From NCBI GenBank assembly GCA_948567375.1, contig OX419755.1:67522944-67586943 (forward strand): 64,000 nucleotides of DNA, in the 5' to 3' direction. Within the stretch, counting starts at the first letter, position 1, and the number at the start of each line of letters is the position of its first letter. A model generated the notes under the pieces. It saw nothing but the letters and a program-made list of their open reading frames with translations. It ran no database searches and was not told the origin of the DNA. The stretch comes from Lunularia cruciata (Eukaryota; Streptophyta; Marchantiopsida; Lunulariales; Lunulariaceae). A program made the translations under genes and the position numbers. This document shows, in pieces, positions 1 to 11,870 of the stretch.

Positions 1-475
1 AAAAGGGGACTTCTACTAATAGAGTATGAACCAAAATATGCCTGAAATCTTTGAAGGCAATTTCGGAGGCCTAAACAGATGAATTAGGCCTCAAAAATAT
101 GCAGATTTCCCCCCAACAGAGGAAAGGCTGGCCTTCCCTCCCCCCAACTTTGTCTTTTCAAGAGCTTTCCAACGGTACCTTACTCATGTGATTATGAGAT
201 TCCTATAGGAAGATTCCCTAAAAGATTCCCTCCAGTAAAAGCTTGTTTGACCAACCAAATAGGGCCTAGACCAGACATGTCACCCATCCAAGTAAGTAAT
301 CCAAGGGTGGAGCTTGCTGACATGTCACCTATCTGTGTCCCTAATCCTAAGGTGGAGCTTCCTTGGCGGAGATCCTCTTTGTCTATATAATAAAGAGAAG
401 GTGCTCCCTTGGAGCATCAATTGTTTGAGTGTGCAATCTGTGTTTTCTCTCTTCTCTTGTCCTTGGAGTATGACA
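1..475 (+). repeat. Chr-1 5' LTR, cut by the window start
   Basis: This is the right part of a long terminal repeat. It matches 13650-14125 almost base for base, with small differences (for example ttgtcttttc here, ttgtcttgtt in the other copy). It ends in TGACA, where the 3' copy ends in TTACA, and is followed one base later by a tRNA-iMet primer site, which fixes the orientation as +. A TATA-like TATATAA lies at 384-390. The first part of the LTR is outside the window, so the left target duplication cannot be read. Confidence 0.9.
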
Positions 476-476
476 A

Positions 477-488
477 TGGTATCAGAGC
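477..488 (+). other. Chr-1 primer binding site (tRNA-iMet)
   Basis: TGGTATCAGAGC starts two bases after the LTR end. It is the canonical plant initiator-methionine tRNA primer site used by many Ty3/gypsy and Ty1/copia elements. It confirms + orientation and shows that positions 1-475 are the 5' LTR. Confidence 0.95.
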
Positions 489-1075
489 AAGTGTTTTAGT
501 CCAAGAGAGTGGATCACCCCTATTGGAATAACACAAACTACTGAAATTGAGTAATTTGAGGTGGAGAACATAGAGTAGTTCCTAGACTTTGGAAGGACTT
601 TAGAGAGCGGATGGGATGGATGCGCCGGGAGGCCAATTTCCCGCACCTACCTTTCCATTCTCAAACCCATTCCACATCAAGGTTATGTATATCTAGCGTG
701 AGTAGATGAGGATATCACTAGTTTATCACTTTGGCACAGAATTCATGGACAGTGATGAACTCACCAAACCCGATGATTCTACCTGTGGTGATATATGATA
801 GAGAGTGGGATTTGACAATCTACATTCTATTATGATAAAATGGATATGAATGTCCCAAATCCTCTCCCTTTCAACACTCAAGTAGAAATCCATTATGTAG
901 TGAGGCCGAAAGTGATGTTTAGAGATTTTGTGGTTAGGAATTTTGGTGAGGAGTATTATCAATGAGTGATAGCTTCTGAGATCCAAATGGTAGTTCCGAT
1001 AGTTTGTGCACCTTCTAGAGTGATTATATTGACTCTGTATTGAATAGACATTAGCAATTGAGTGTTGCAGGAACC
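489..1075 (+). other. Chr-1 untranslated leader
   Basis: About 590 bases lie between the primer site and the first gag-like ATG at 1076. I see no convincing reading frame on either strand. This is the expected position of the packaging and leader region. Confidence 0.6.
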
Positions 1076-2083
1076 ATGGATCCGCAATTGCAAGAGTTGG
1101 TGCAAGGAATGCAAGGGATGTTGAATAAATTTTGAGAGATTAAGATGACCATGGAGACATTACAAAGTCAAGTGCAGATCCTCAAGAATGATCAAGCCAT
1201 GCAAGAAGAAGAGTCATCTCAAAACCCAGTACCTGCGACTGAAGTACTTAGAGAGGCATCCGTGCCTACAAACCCTATCAATGATGAAGCCACATTGCTA
1301 CTCTGGATGAAGAAGACTTGCAACATCGAACCTTACAAGGGGTAGCGTTCAATAGGAGTAGTGGAAAATTGGATCTCAAGAATGAATCGATATTTCCGAT
1401 TGTTCTCAATAGAGATCACGGAGCATGCTGCAGGCATGTTTGCATGTGGGTTCTTGACCAATAAATCCCTCACATGGTATGATGCTTGGGAATGATCCAT
1501 GCTAGCAGAGAGAAGGGAGGTCACATGGACAGCAAAGCAAGAAGGACTGCGGAAGAATTTCCAATCGGTGGATTTTGTGCAGATGTCTCAAACCCGACTA
1601 TGGGGATTGAGACAAAAGAATAGCGTACAAGAGTATGTGGAAGCTTTTCTGGATCTACAAGTTGCAATTACCGACATGAGTTCAGCAGAGGCTCTCAAAA
1701 ATTTCAAACGAGGGTTGAAAGAGCAGATTTGCCAAGAAGTCATGGTGCAAAATCCTCGCACGGTATTTGAAGCCATTGCTTGTGCACAGAGAATAGTAGG
1801 AGCATTAGGTGGAGGTGAAGGAGTAGCTCTACCTCAACATTATCGGGGAAAAATACCACACATAGGTGGACCAATACCGATGGAATTGGGCAACCTTTGA
1901 TTTCGGGATCGAGGAGCACGCCCGCTTCAAGGAGAGCGGGGATGGGTAGAAGAACAAAGAGATGGAGTCCCACAAGGAGAAGGGACTCAAGGAGAACAAC
2001 GCCGTTTTTACAATTGTGGCCATATTGGGCACATATCTACCAACTGTTGCACTCGTTTCCCTAGAGGCCCTTGGCCTTTGTTC
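1076..2083 (+). pseudogene. Chr-1 gag, decayed and split by Tat-1
   Basis: Gag would form the virus-like particle. The frame opens at the ATG at 1076 and is broken by stops near 1135, 1345 and 1495, then runs open for 133 codons (1499-1900). The open stretch has a capsid-like pattern (LWGLRQKNSVQEYVEAF, then LKNFKRGLKEQI). The downstream CCHC knuckle is at 2006-2047, but its first cysteine is changed to phenylalanine (FYNCGHIGHISTNC). The gene is interrupted at 2083 by Tat-1 and resumes at 9890. The order gag, protease, RT, RNase H, integrase, chromodomain across the interruption shows a chromovirus. It is not functional. Confidence 0.8.
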
Positions 2084-2762
2084 TGTGAGCCGGCCTGTCT
2101 CTCACTCAGGATGAACCTCTGATGGCTATTATGGTAGCGCACCATGGACTAAGAAGGCAAGGAACCCCAACTCCATCATACTCCTCCAAGGCTAACACTC
2201 CAAGACTCAAGACATTGCTCACTAGAGAACTCAATGAGAGAGAGATAGTTGCAAATGAAAGGATGATGAGTACCTCCTCACTCCTTGTTTATATACTTGT
2301 GAAATAGTTACGTACCAAAGTTACTAATTACCGTAGTAACTCAAGTTACTAGACTAAAAGTCAAGTAAAGTCAAAAAGTAGAAAGGAATATCCATTCACA
2401 TGGGCATATTCCCCTTATCTTGACCCAACCACTAAAGCAAGGATTCCTTCACATGGGCTATCCTTGGACTAAAGAAGAATCCAAAACAAAAAGGCTTGCG
2501 GGCCCAAGAGTTCTCAACTCTTTTCCCAAAGCCAAACACCTAGGAATAATACCAAGTCAACACACTAAAATCCAAAATAGTGGTGCTCATCTTTTCTACT
2601 TCCTCTAAAGTAAGGTCCCATCTATCTTAGCTATGACTAACTTTAGCTAACCATGACTAATATAGAACCATCCTTTATCTCTATATAAATAATATCTCTT
2701 AAGTACTTGTAATACCAAGCTAAATATCACAATACCACACACATGCACAAATGGGTGTTACA
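2084..2762 (-). repeat. Tat-1 3' LTR
   Basis: The LTR is 679 bp. Read on the - strand it starts TGTAACACCC and ends GGCTCACA. It lacks 13 bases (accacatgcttag in Tat-2 sense) near 2425, and the same gap is in the other Tat-1 LTR. Short frames across it, such as the one at 2122-2307, are antisense LTR sequence and recur unchanged in every copy. Confidence 0.95.
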
Positions 2763-2775
2763 TTTACCCCCGGAC
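2763..2775 (-). other. Tat-1 polypurine tract
   Basis: On the - strand the sequence GTCCGGGGGTAAA lies directly before the 3' LTR. This is the expected plus-strand primer position and is the same in Tat-2. Confidence 0.75.
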
Positions 2776-2810
2776 TAAGTTTTCACTTTGTCCTCAAAGT
2801 GAAGGTCTCT

Positions 2811-5800
2811 CTACCTTCTATGGTACATCTTCAACTTATCATGGTTAATCCTATCAAAGTGTCTTCCTCCCAACTCCTTGAGATCATAGGTGTAATTGCC
2901 CCACACCTTCTCTACTATGAAAGGTCCAAAGTACTTAGGCAAAAACTTCTTTTGCACTCTCTTGAATCGAATGGAATCAAACAACATTACCCAATCACCT
3001 TCTTTGAAAGGCTCCACCTTCTTCTTGCCTTGCCTCTTGTCATAGCTCTCCTTTTGTTTCCTTTGGGCTTGCTCCACTCAAACCATAGCAACTGCTCTTG
3101 CCTCTTCCAACTCCATGAGTTGATCCTTCCTTGACTTCCCTGCATCACTTCCTTGTGCTTTCTTCAATCTCCTATGAATGCTTTGGAAGGTAGGCAGATC
3201 AAAGTGAATAGGTAAGGTAGACTCAATACCATACACCAATTGGAATGGAGAATATCTAGTGGAAGTCTTCATGGTTGTCCTATACTCCCACAAAACTGCA
3301 TGAATCCTCTTGTCCCAATGATGTTTAGCCCCCTCCATTTCTGCATCTTTGGCCAACATCATGCACAAGGTCTGATTGGTTCTCTCTGCCAAGCCATTGG
3401 AATTTGGCTTATAGGATGTAGTTACTCTATGTGTGATAGAGAAATGTCGTAGCATGGCTGTAGTAATGCTTCCTGTAAACTCTCCTCCTCTATCAGAAAC
3501 CAACTCCAAAGGGCATCCAAACCTAGTGATAATGCGTTCATAAAGAAATCTACCCACTTCATCTTCATTCTTGTCCCTCAATGGTCTAGCCTCAACCCAC
3601 TTGGTAAGGTAATCAGTAACTACCACAATGTACCGATTGTTCCTTGGGGTTCTATTGAGAGGTCTTACAAAATCAATTCCCCACTTCTCAAAAGGTCCTA
3701 GCAATGGAATTGATCTAAGTGGTGGAGTGGATGTAGACTTTCTAGCAAAAGCTTGACAAACATGACAAGTTTTGCAATAATCAAGACAATCCTTGAAAAT
3801 CCCTCTCCAATGGTAACCTGCATCTAGAATCTTGAAAGCAGTCACCTTTCCTGCAAAGTGTCCTCCACATACTAAACCTTCATGAAACTCCTTTATGAGT
3901 AGGATAGACTCTTCCTTACCCACTGCTCTTCGAAGTAGACCATCTGCTCCTTGGTGAAAAAGAATATCCTCCACCATTGTGTAAGGTCTAGATCTTGCTG
4001 CAAGGGCCTTCCTCTCCCTAGCATGCATCCCTTCTGGATAGTTACCTCTTGTCACAAAATCCACAATCTCCTTGTACTCCATTGGAATCTCTTGAGTGAC
4101 TGAGATTGTCATGAGCTCCTCATCCGGGAAGGAATCATCTACTGGCTCATCTCCATCATGATCATAGGCTCTAGATAACAAATCAGCATTTGCATGTTTC
4201 TTTCCTGGCCTATCCTCAATTGTGTAGTCATACTCAGACAAGAGTATCATCCACCTTGCTAGTCTCCCTTCAACATTAGGCTTGTTGAAGATGTACTTCA
4301 AAGCCTTGTGATCCGTGACAATTGTGGCTTTCCCTCCAATCAAGTAGTGTCTAAACTTCTTGAGACCAAAGATCACTGCCAACCCTTCTCTCTCTGTGAC
4401 AGAGTAGTTCTTCTCTGCTGAAACCATCTGCCTACTAGCATAAGCTATTGGATGATCATGCCCATCTTGGTCTAATTGACTAAGAGTGCATCCTATAGCT
4501 ACATTAGAAGCATCAGTGTAGAGGATGAAAGGCTTACTCCAATCAGGTTTAGCAAGAATTGGAGCTACAACAAGGGATTGCTTGAGCTCCTCAAAAGCTT
4601 TGAGAGCCTCCTTGTCTTCCAAAATCACCATGTAATCTACACCCTTCTTCATGTAGATGGTCAATGCATAAGCCTTGTTGGAAAATGAGAAGATGAACCT
4701 CCTATAGTACCCAACCATTCCCAAGAATTGGCGTAACTTTGTCAAGCTTGAAGGGAATGGAAGGTCTGAGATTTTCCTCACCTTCTCAGGATCAACTGCT
4801 ATTCCATCCTTGGAGATGATGTGCCCCAAAAGTAGACCTTCTTCACATCCAAAAATGCACTTCTCTGGGTTGAGTGATGCATTTGCCTCATCCAAGCGTT
4901 GCAAGACTTTGATTAGGTGCTCAAAGTGCTCCTCCTTGCTCCCATAGACACAAAAGTCATCAATGAAATCTCTCACAAATTTCCCAATGAAAGGTTCAAA
5001 TACCTTGTTCATGAACCGTTGGAATGTGGCTGGAGCATTGCAAAGCCCAAAAGGCATGACCTTGAAAGCGTAAGTTCCCCAAGGTGTGGTGAATGTGGTG
5101 AGTTGTTGATGCTCTGGTGCAATCTTTATTTGGTTATATCCACTATAACCATCTCCAAAACTGTACCTCTCATGACATGCAACCTCCTCCAAGATCTCAT
5201 CAATGAATGGCAATGGGTAGTAGTCCTTCTTGGTAACAGCATTAAGCTTCTTGTAATCCACACATACCCGAAGCTTGCCATTCTTTTTCTTCACAATGAC
5301 AATTGGAGACACCCATTCTGAATTCTCCACCTCAAAGATAAATCCAGCCTCCTTGAGCTTATCAATCTCCTCCTTCACAACCAAAGATATTGGTGGGCTA
5401 ATGCGACGTTGCTTTTGGCGGATTGGTCTTGCATGTGACTCCACCTCTATCTTGTGCTCCTCCAAGGTGACTTCCTTCAAATCCTTGTAACTAAAAGCAA
5501 ACACATGGATGAACTTGCGGAAAATCTCCTCAAATCTCACCTTCTCCTCCTTGGTAACATTTGGGCCATACTTGAGGGTAGATAACCTTCTCTCTACCTC
5601 CTCAAGTGTCAATGGTGATTTATCTGGGTCCTTCAAAACCTCTGGCTTAGGTGCAAAATCCATAGCACACAAGGGATACACATCTGAATCAGATTCAGAT
5701 TCTTCCTCCTCCGTGGAAGTCTCCTCTTCCATGCTTGTGTCCACACCTGAAGCTCCTTCTTCAGAATCTGATTCCCAATAATTAGAAGATGGGGTATCTG

Positions 5801-7637
5801 AATGTGAAGTGTTGGTGGTGTTAGTCACAGGAACAGTGACTCTATGGTTTGATGGCCCAATCCTCAAGTACCCTTTGTGCCATCGATCAGTTGTGCGTGC
5901 TGCTCTCAACCATGGCCTCCCAAGAAGTAAGTCATAGCTTGAATCCTTCAAGACTTGGAAAGTCATGAGATTTTGAACTCCCATAACTGAAACTACCACC
6001 TTATCCATCACCCCTACTGGTCGAACTTGTTGCTTGTTTGCCATGCTCACCACAAATGTTGAAGGTCTTGAGGGTATCATACCCAACTTCTTCATCAACC
6101 TTTCTGACATGGCATTCACTGCTGATCCTCCATCAACCAATGCATCCTTGATGTTGTGACCATTCACTCTCACATCAATCTTGGAGGCATATTCACAAGC
6201 CTCCCATGGTGCTGGCTTGGCATCCACCACCCCCATTGATACTGGAACTTTTGCCTTCTTCTTCTTTTTGCTCCTTGTAGAACTCAAACCACCTCTAAGC
6301 TCCTTTCTCAAGGTAGGGTTCAAAGCAATTAATTGGCCCACTGTGATGTTAGCCTTGTGACTACCAACATCCTCCAACACATTGTAGTTCCATTGTTGCT
6401 TTGAGATCAAGAAGTCCTCCATCCCCAACTTCTTCCTTGGAGTCTTTGTTGTTGATGGTGTTGAGGTGCGAGTGCTCCTAGTAGACATAGGAGTATCCTT
6501 GCTTGAAGTAAATCCTTGAGAAGAGTGAACATCCTCTGCAAAACGAGCTCTCTTCTTCTCTTGTGCCAAAAGCTCCAAATTAAGACCCTTGGAGTTTGAG
6601 CACTCTCCCTTCTCATACTTGCTCTCAACCACATCTATGGATGCTATCCCCTTACCTTTGTTGGGATTAGGAGCCACTTGGGTTTCACTACCTCCCTCTT
6701 TCCCTCTATTGGCTCCCTCATAACCCCTTCCTCCATGGTAAGTGGAATTTGGGCAATTCCTTTGGATATGGCCTCTTCCTCCACAACCAAAACAATTTCT
6801 ATCATTGAAATTGTTGGCTGGTTGGCCTCCTCTATATGGATAGTTTCCATAACTCCTAGGTCCTCTCCCTACATTCTGATCCACCTCTCTCTTCTCCCAT
6901 AGTTGCACCACATTGATCTTGAGATCCGCAAGTTGTTCTGTGATGGTTTGGAGTGGATCTTTTGGTGGAGGTGCAAGAATTGGAGCAACTACTACTTGTG
7001 GTGCAACCCTTGTCACCAAAGTATCAGAAGTTCCACCATACTTGTAGCCTTGAGGAGGATGCACAACCTCCTTCACCACCAAATCACTCTCATCCCCTTC
7101 CAAACTCTCCTCCATACGAATTGCGATCTTGATAGCTTCAACCTTGGAAGAAGGTTTCTCATATCTCACCTTGCTTCTAATTTGTGGTCTCAATCCTCCC
7201 ACAAAATTCTTGGTGAGCATGGCCCCTATGCCAATCATTGTAGTCTCCACATCATCCCCACCCTTCCTCAACACTATGCAAAATCTGGACTCCAACTTTT
7301 CCACTCTTTCCACATAGACCCTCACTTTCTCTCCATCTCCTTGCTTGAGAAATGTAACCTCACTCATCAATCTCTCATAACTCTCATCAGGAAGAAAGTT
7401 CTCAATGAGTGCTGAAGTCAAAGTCTCCCAAGACTCCTCTTCCCCCTCTCTCCTCTCTCTCTTTTGGTATTCTGACTCATACCATGTAAGTGCTGCATCC
7501 TCAAAGAAATCTGGTAATAATGAGGCCCACTCATTCTTCCTCCTCTCATTGTTTCCTATGCAAGCTCTCTTGAAGTCTCTCACAAAGGCCTCCACATCTT
7601 CTCCATCCTTGCCAAAGAAAACCGGAAGTTTCCCCAT
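2811..7637 (-). pseudogene. Tat-1 Gag-Pol polyprotein with one premature stop
   Basis: One frame of 1608 codons starts at the ATG at 7637-7635. It has the domain order of Tat-2: Gag, CCHC knuckle (CFGCGGRGHIQRNC), aspartic protease with a DGGS active site, RT with FIDD, RNase H (YTDAS) and an HHCC/DDE integrase. It is broken only at 3078-3080 by TGA, where Tat-2 reads CGA at 39141-39143. The first 1519 residues are therefore made, and the last 88 codons, the C-terminal end after the integrase core, are cut off. The change is C to T in a CpG. Catalytic domains precede the stop, so a partly working protein cannot be excluded. Confidence 0.95.
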
Positions 7638-7872
7638 CTTAACCCCTCACTATCTTTCTTTTCTCTTAATTTTTTTTTTCTCTTTTCTTTTCTCTCACTC
7701 TATTACTAATAGAGTATATACATGACTAACACCATCTGAGAATAATCCACTCTAGGGAACACAAAAGGTTCAGGTTGCTCCAAGATTTCTATAGCAACAT
7801 CAAATCCTAGAGTGCATATTAATCTAATTCTCATGGATAGTTTATCCATAAGTTGAAAGATTATCTCCATCA

Positions 7873-8346
7873 CTAATCTTGAGAACTAGCTGATGAAGGT
7901 GGTAGTATTTCTGTAGCTGTACTAAGACTCTCTCCAAGATCCTTCACCAAAGTTTCCAAAAGTGCTTTTACTCCACTACACTCATGTCCTTTTGGAAGTC
8001 CTTCAACTCCACAAACCTCACACAACTCCTTGGTCTTAGATCTTCTCCCTCCCAATCTTGGTGAAGAAGGTCCAACATGCAAACCCAAGTCAAGTAAGCC
8101 TCTCCTTTCCCTCAATCTCTTACTCTCAAAGGTTAATGGACATGAACTTGCCTTATGTCCCTTCTCTCCACATAGAAAGCACTTAGACTCACTCTTTCCT
8201 CCAAGTGGTGTAGGTTTTTGGATCCTCTCAACACTCTCTTCAAATTCTATTGTAAACTCTCTTTTCCTCAAATCCACCCCTACAATCACCTCAAACCCTT
8301 GGGAAACCTTGCATAATCTCAATTTCCACTCTTGATGACTCTCCAT
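7873..8346 (-). CDS. Tat-1 small CCHC zinc-knuckle protein upstream of gag
   Basis: This is a 157-codon frame in the sense of the element, between leader and gag. I take the ATG at 8346-8344; the frame is open a few codons further upstream but without another ATG. It has a CCHC knuckle (CFLCGEKGHKASSC) and then a second Cys/His cluster (CEVCGVEGLPKGHEC). The same frame is intact in Tat-2 and decayed in Tat-3 and Tat-4. Some Tat-lineage elements such as Ogre have an extra ORF before gag. I do not recognise this one as a named family. A nucleic-acid binding role is inferred from the knuckle only. Confidence 0.65.
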   Translation of the reverse strand: MESHQEWKLRLCKVSQGFEVIVGVDLRKREFTIEFEESVERIQKPTPLGGKSESKCFLCGEKGHKASSCPLTFESKRLRERRGLLDLGLHVGPSSPRLGGRRSKTKELCEVCGVEGLPKGHECSGVKALLETLVKDLGESLSTATEILPPSSASSQD

Positions 8347-9184
8347 GTTCCCCAAGATGAATCTAAACACTCAAACATGCTTTTTGTTGATCTCAAACTT
8401 CTCATGCATGAGATCTCCACTCTGCAGAATTGACCCTTCCTCACAATGTCACTCAAATCTCCCAACTAATATGTCACAGTCCTCTGAAATTTTCCACACT
8501 TGATCACAACTCTAGGGCGTCCCTCCCTGCAAAATTTTAGATCTTTTCATCGAGCCATTTGGCCTAGACACCTTTCTATTCAGCACCCATATTTCAGATT
8601 TGGTCTGAAAACCACCCCCCTCACTTCAAAAACTCATAACGCACTGCGCAAAAATGATCTCTCTCTAATTTTTGTGGCACCAGGTAGGATCCAATGCACT
8701 GAATTTTCTTGGAAATTTTCAGGACAATTCACTAAAAATTGAAGAAATGGCAGACTCTGTACAATTTTCCAGAGAGCATGCAGTTGCGGGAGCACTTTAC
8801 CCTATCAACTTTCAAAAATTCTAGCCCAGTGCGCATAGAAGCTCTCTCAATAATTTCAAGTGTGCTAATTGAAAGATAACCCAAGCTATCATGTGTAGAA
8901 ATCTCAAGTCCAGATCTCAAACTTGAGATTTTGCCCAAAATCACCTTAATCCCCAAAATCTGCAATCCACCTCACACAATCTCTCCAATTCCTCTCATGT
9001 GTACAAGATGTACAAAATCACCTCAAAGACATCATAATGAACTACAGGGTATACAAATGGATCTTGGTTCTCTAACATAAGTTCAGCCCTCTCCTCTCCT
9101 AATGTTCTCTCCAAGTGAGCTCTCATAGCCTCCTTCTGCCTAATGTAGAATTGGACGCGGAACATTATCTTGCCTTCTAGAGAG
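8347..9184 (-). other. Tat-1 leader between primer site and CCHC ORF
   Basis: This is about 840 bases of leader. A 56-codon ATG frame starts at 9165 and runs to 8995, and is open in all four Tat copies. Its substitutions in the older Tat-3 copy are mostly amino-acid changing, so it may be a chance frame or uORF. Nothing else is recognisable. Confidence 0.5.
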
Positions 9185-9202
9185 GTCCCGGCAACGGAAC
9201 CA
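9185..9202 (-). other. Tat-1 primer binding site
   Basis: TGGTTCCGTTGCCGGGAC on the - strand lies four bases from the LTR. It resembles the tRNA-Asp primer site of Athila/Tat elements (TGGCGCCGTTGCCGGGGA) with a few differences. The same bases occur in Tat-2, Tat-3 and Tat-4. Confidence 0.7.
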
Positions 9203-9206
9203 AAAA

Positions 9207-9885
9207 TGTGAGCCGGCCTGTCTCTCACTCAGGATGAACCTCTGATGGCTATTATGGTAGCGCACCATGGACTAAGAAGGCAAGGAACCCCAACTCCATC
9301 ATACTCCTCCAAGGCTAACACTCCAAGACTCAAGACATTGCTCACTAGAGAACTCAATGAGAGAGAGATAGTTGCAAATGAAAGGATGATGAGTACCTCC
9401 TCACTCCTTGTTTATATACTTGTGAAATAGTTACGTACCAAAGTTACTAATTACCGTAGTAACTCAAGTTACTAGACTAAAAGTCAAGTAAAGTCAAAAA
9501 GTAGAAAGGAATATCCATTCACATGGGCATATTCCCCTTATCTTGACCCAACCACTAAAGCAAGGATTCCTTCACATGGGCTATCCTTGGACTAAAGAAG
9601 AATCCAAAACAAAAAGGCTTGCGGGCCCAAGAGTTCTCAACTCTTTTCCCAAAGCCAAACACCTAGGAATAATACCAAGTCAACACACTAAAATCCAAAA
9701 TAGTGGTGCTCATCTTTTCTACTTCCTCTAAAGTAAGGTCCCATCTATCTTAGCTATGACTAACTTTAGCTAACCATGACTAATATAGAACCATCCTTTA
9801 TCTCTATATAAATAATATCTCTTAAGTACTTGTAATACCAAGCTAAATATCACAATACCACACACATGCACAAATGGGTGTTACA
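9207..9885 (-). repeat. Tat-1 5' LTR
   Basis: This 679-bp LTR matches 2084-2762, including the 13-bp gap. The - strand contains the TATATAAAC promoter motif and two TTGACT W-box cores, as in the Tat-2 LTR. It is followed on the right by the target duplication GTTC and then by the rest of Chr-1. Confidence 0.95.
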
Positions 9886-9889
9886 GTTC

Positions 9890-10518
9890 AGGCAATCTTT
9901 GAACAACATGGAGAGGCACATTGACAAGGAGGAGGTGGAAATCACTTCAGAAAATGAAGATCGCTAGTAAATGTACCTTGCGGCCTTACTGGCTCAATAA
10001 GGAAGCAGAGAAGCAAGGGAAAGAAGAAGAATAATGTGCAACAATCCCAAAAGGCAACCTCACAATTGATTGTCATGAATGGAATCCTAGAAGGTAATCA
10101 AGTGAGAGTATTAATAGATCTAGGAACAATAGAGAATTTCTTGTCTCGCTTTGTTGCAATAAGATTGGGAATGGATCTAGAGAGAGATGGAAGTGAAGAA
10201 GTAGAGTTACCAAATGGGCAAACTGAGAGGATTGAATCATTACCTAGACGGGTAACCCTCTTTGTAGGAGAATATCAGGAAGCAATTGAGTGGCGAGTGA
10301 TACAATTAGCTCGTTATGATGCAATTTTAGGCATGCCATGGATAGAGCAGTACAACCCTATGGTAGATTGGAGGAAGAAAGTAGTGAGAACCCACCAATG
10401 GTCAATCATTGGGGTTAAAGAAAAATCACACAAGCAGAAACTGCCTCTATATGTTGTAGGGACGGCAACTGTCTGTAAGACCGATAGATGTTTTATGGGT
10501 CTAATAAGAGAAGTCTAG
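9890..10518 (+). pseudogene. Chr-1 gag end and aspartic protease
   Basis: Chr-1 resumes right after the Tat-1 target duplication. After stops near 9965 and 10035, an open stretch from 10036 encodes a retropepsin-like region. LIVMNGILEGNQVRVL leads into the active site, which reads DLGTIENF instead of the usual D-T/S-G-A, followed by AILGMPWIEQYNP, the conserved C-terminal block of chromovirus proteases. The active-site change and the stops make it non-functional. Confidence 0.8.
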
Positions 10519-10551
10519 AGTGCACAACTCAATGGACAAATTCCTGAGAAA

Positions 10552-11402
10552 TTGAAAGATGTGGTGGATGAGTTTCAAGACGTCTTTCCTGATGATCTAC
10601 CCTCAGGATTACCACCAAAAAGGCGAGTAGATCACAAAATTGAGACACTTCCAGGGAAGACACCTCCTTGTAAGGCCCCATATTGGAGGAGTGTAAGACT
10701 CAAATTGAGGAGATGTTGCAGAAAGGGTTCATCCAACCTAGCATATCACCATATGGGGCCCCTGTCTTGTTTGTAAAGAAGAAGGATGGTACAATGCGCA
10801 TGTGCATTGACTATCGGGGTCTCAATCAGCAAACAATGAAGAACAAATACCCCTTACCTCGCATGGATGACCTGTTTGATCAACTCCATGGAGTGAGATA
10901 CTTCACTAAACTGGACTTGCAAAGCGGTTAAAATCAAATCCGAATTGTAGAGGAGGATGTGCACAAAACTGCCTTTCAAACCAGGTATGGCCACTTTGAG
11001 TATCTTGTGATGCCTTTTGGCCTCACCAATGCACCTGCCACTTTCATGAGTCTAATGAATGACATATTTTGTCCATACTTGGATAAGTCTGTTATCGTCT
11101 TCTTGGATGATATCTTAGTATACAGTAGCGCGATGACAGAACACAAACAACATCTACGAGAGGTCCTCCAGATTCTAAGACAAAATCAGTTATACGCCAA
11201 AATCTCAAAGTGTGATTTTGGCAAGTCTGAAGTAGACTACTTGGGGCATAGAGTAAGTGCAGAGGGCATTCAAGTATTGACAGATAAAATAGAGGTCATT
11301 CAAAAATGGAGTGCCTCAGAAGATCAAACTCAACTTAAGAGCTTCTTGGGGTTGACGGGATTCTATCATAGATTTGTCAATGACTTCTCCAAGGTTGCAT
11401 AG
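10552..11402 (+). pseudogene. Chr-1 reverse transcriptase
   Basis: Recognisable Ty3/gypsy RT blocks are FQDVFPDDLPSGLPP, then after a frameshift near 10700 [33 protein letters not shown], a stop near 10930 where GYNQI is expected (SG*NQI), [17 protein letters not shown] and the catalytic [10 protein letters not shown]. It ends in [15 protein letters not shown]. The catalytic aspartates remain, but the frameshift and stop break the gene. Confidence 0.9.
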
Positions 11403-11870
11403 CCTTTAACGGCACTACTTGGCAAGAGGAAGAAGTGGACATGGGGAACTGCACAAGAGTTGGCCTTTCAAGAATTGAAGGCCGCCTTGCTACATGCACC
11501 AATCTTGAAGTGGTATGACCCAAAACGTCCAATCAAGTTGGCTATAGATGCATCAAGCATAGCAATAGGAGCAGTCCTACAACAAGAGTGGCATGATGGA
11601 TGGCATCCAATTGCATATTTCTCTCGAAAGTTGTTACCAACAAAGCGCAACTACCACACCACAGAACGAGAAGAGCTGGCAATCGTTCTAGCAACCAAGC
11701 ATTGGAAGCACTACTTGGGCAAGAAAGCATTTGTAGTAGAGACAGACCACAAACCTCTAGTCTACCTCGAGACGCAGAAGGATCTATCTCGTCGCCAAAT
11801 TTGGTGTGCAGAGTGGTGACAACGCTTCAACATGATAATCACCTATGTGGAAGGCAAGAAGCAACTTGCT
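11403..11870 (+). pseudogene. Chr-1 RNase H
   Basis: A stop at 11401-11403 separates it from RT. The 119-codon open stretch from 11460 shows LAIDASSIAIGAVLQQ, PIAYFSRKLLPTKRNYHTTEREELAIV and FVVETDHKPLVYL, the standard RNase H order with D, E and D positions present. It ends in a stop at 11817 where RQIWCAEW precedes the broken linker to integrase. Confidence 0.88.

Larger units (their letters stand above)
2084..9885 (-). mobile_element. Tat-1: near-complete Tat/Athila-like LTR retrotransposon
   Basis: This 7.8-kb Ty3/gypsy element lies on the - strand inside Chr-1 gag. Both LTRs are 679 bp (2084-2762 and 9207-9885) and look identical by eye, which implies recent insertion. It is flanked by GTTC on both sides (2080-2083 and 9886-9889), a 4-bp target duplication. 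Order in its own direction: 5' LTR, primer site, leader, CCHC ORF, Gag-Pol, polypurine tract, 3' LTR. It is nearly the same as Tat-2 on the opposite strand. It differs by a 13-bp deletion present in both of its LTRs and by one nonsense codon in pol, so it is probably not autonomous. Confidence 0.95.

Noticed and set aside
2122-2307. Identical 61-codon frame at 2122, 9245, 32788 and 39927, and a 62-codon frame beside each
   Set aside because: These are antisense readings of the Tat LTR. They recur because the LTR recurs, and they would be transcribed against the element.
4917-5321. Frames opposite the Tat Gag-Pol genes, for example 134 codons at 4917-5321 and 170 codons at 6903-7415
   Set aside because: They mirror the sense coding sequence in both Tat-1 and Tat-2, have low-complexity composition and no independent signal.
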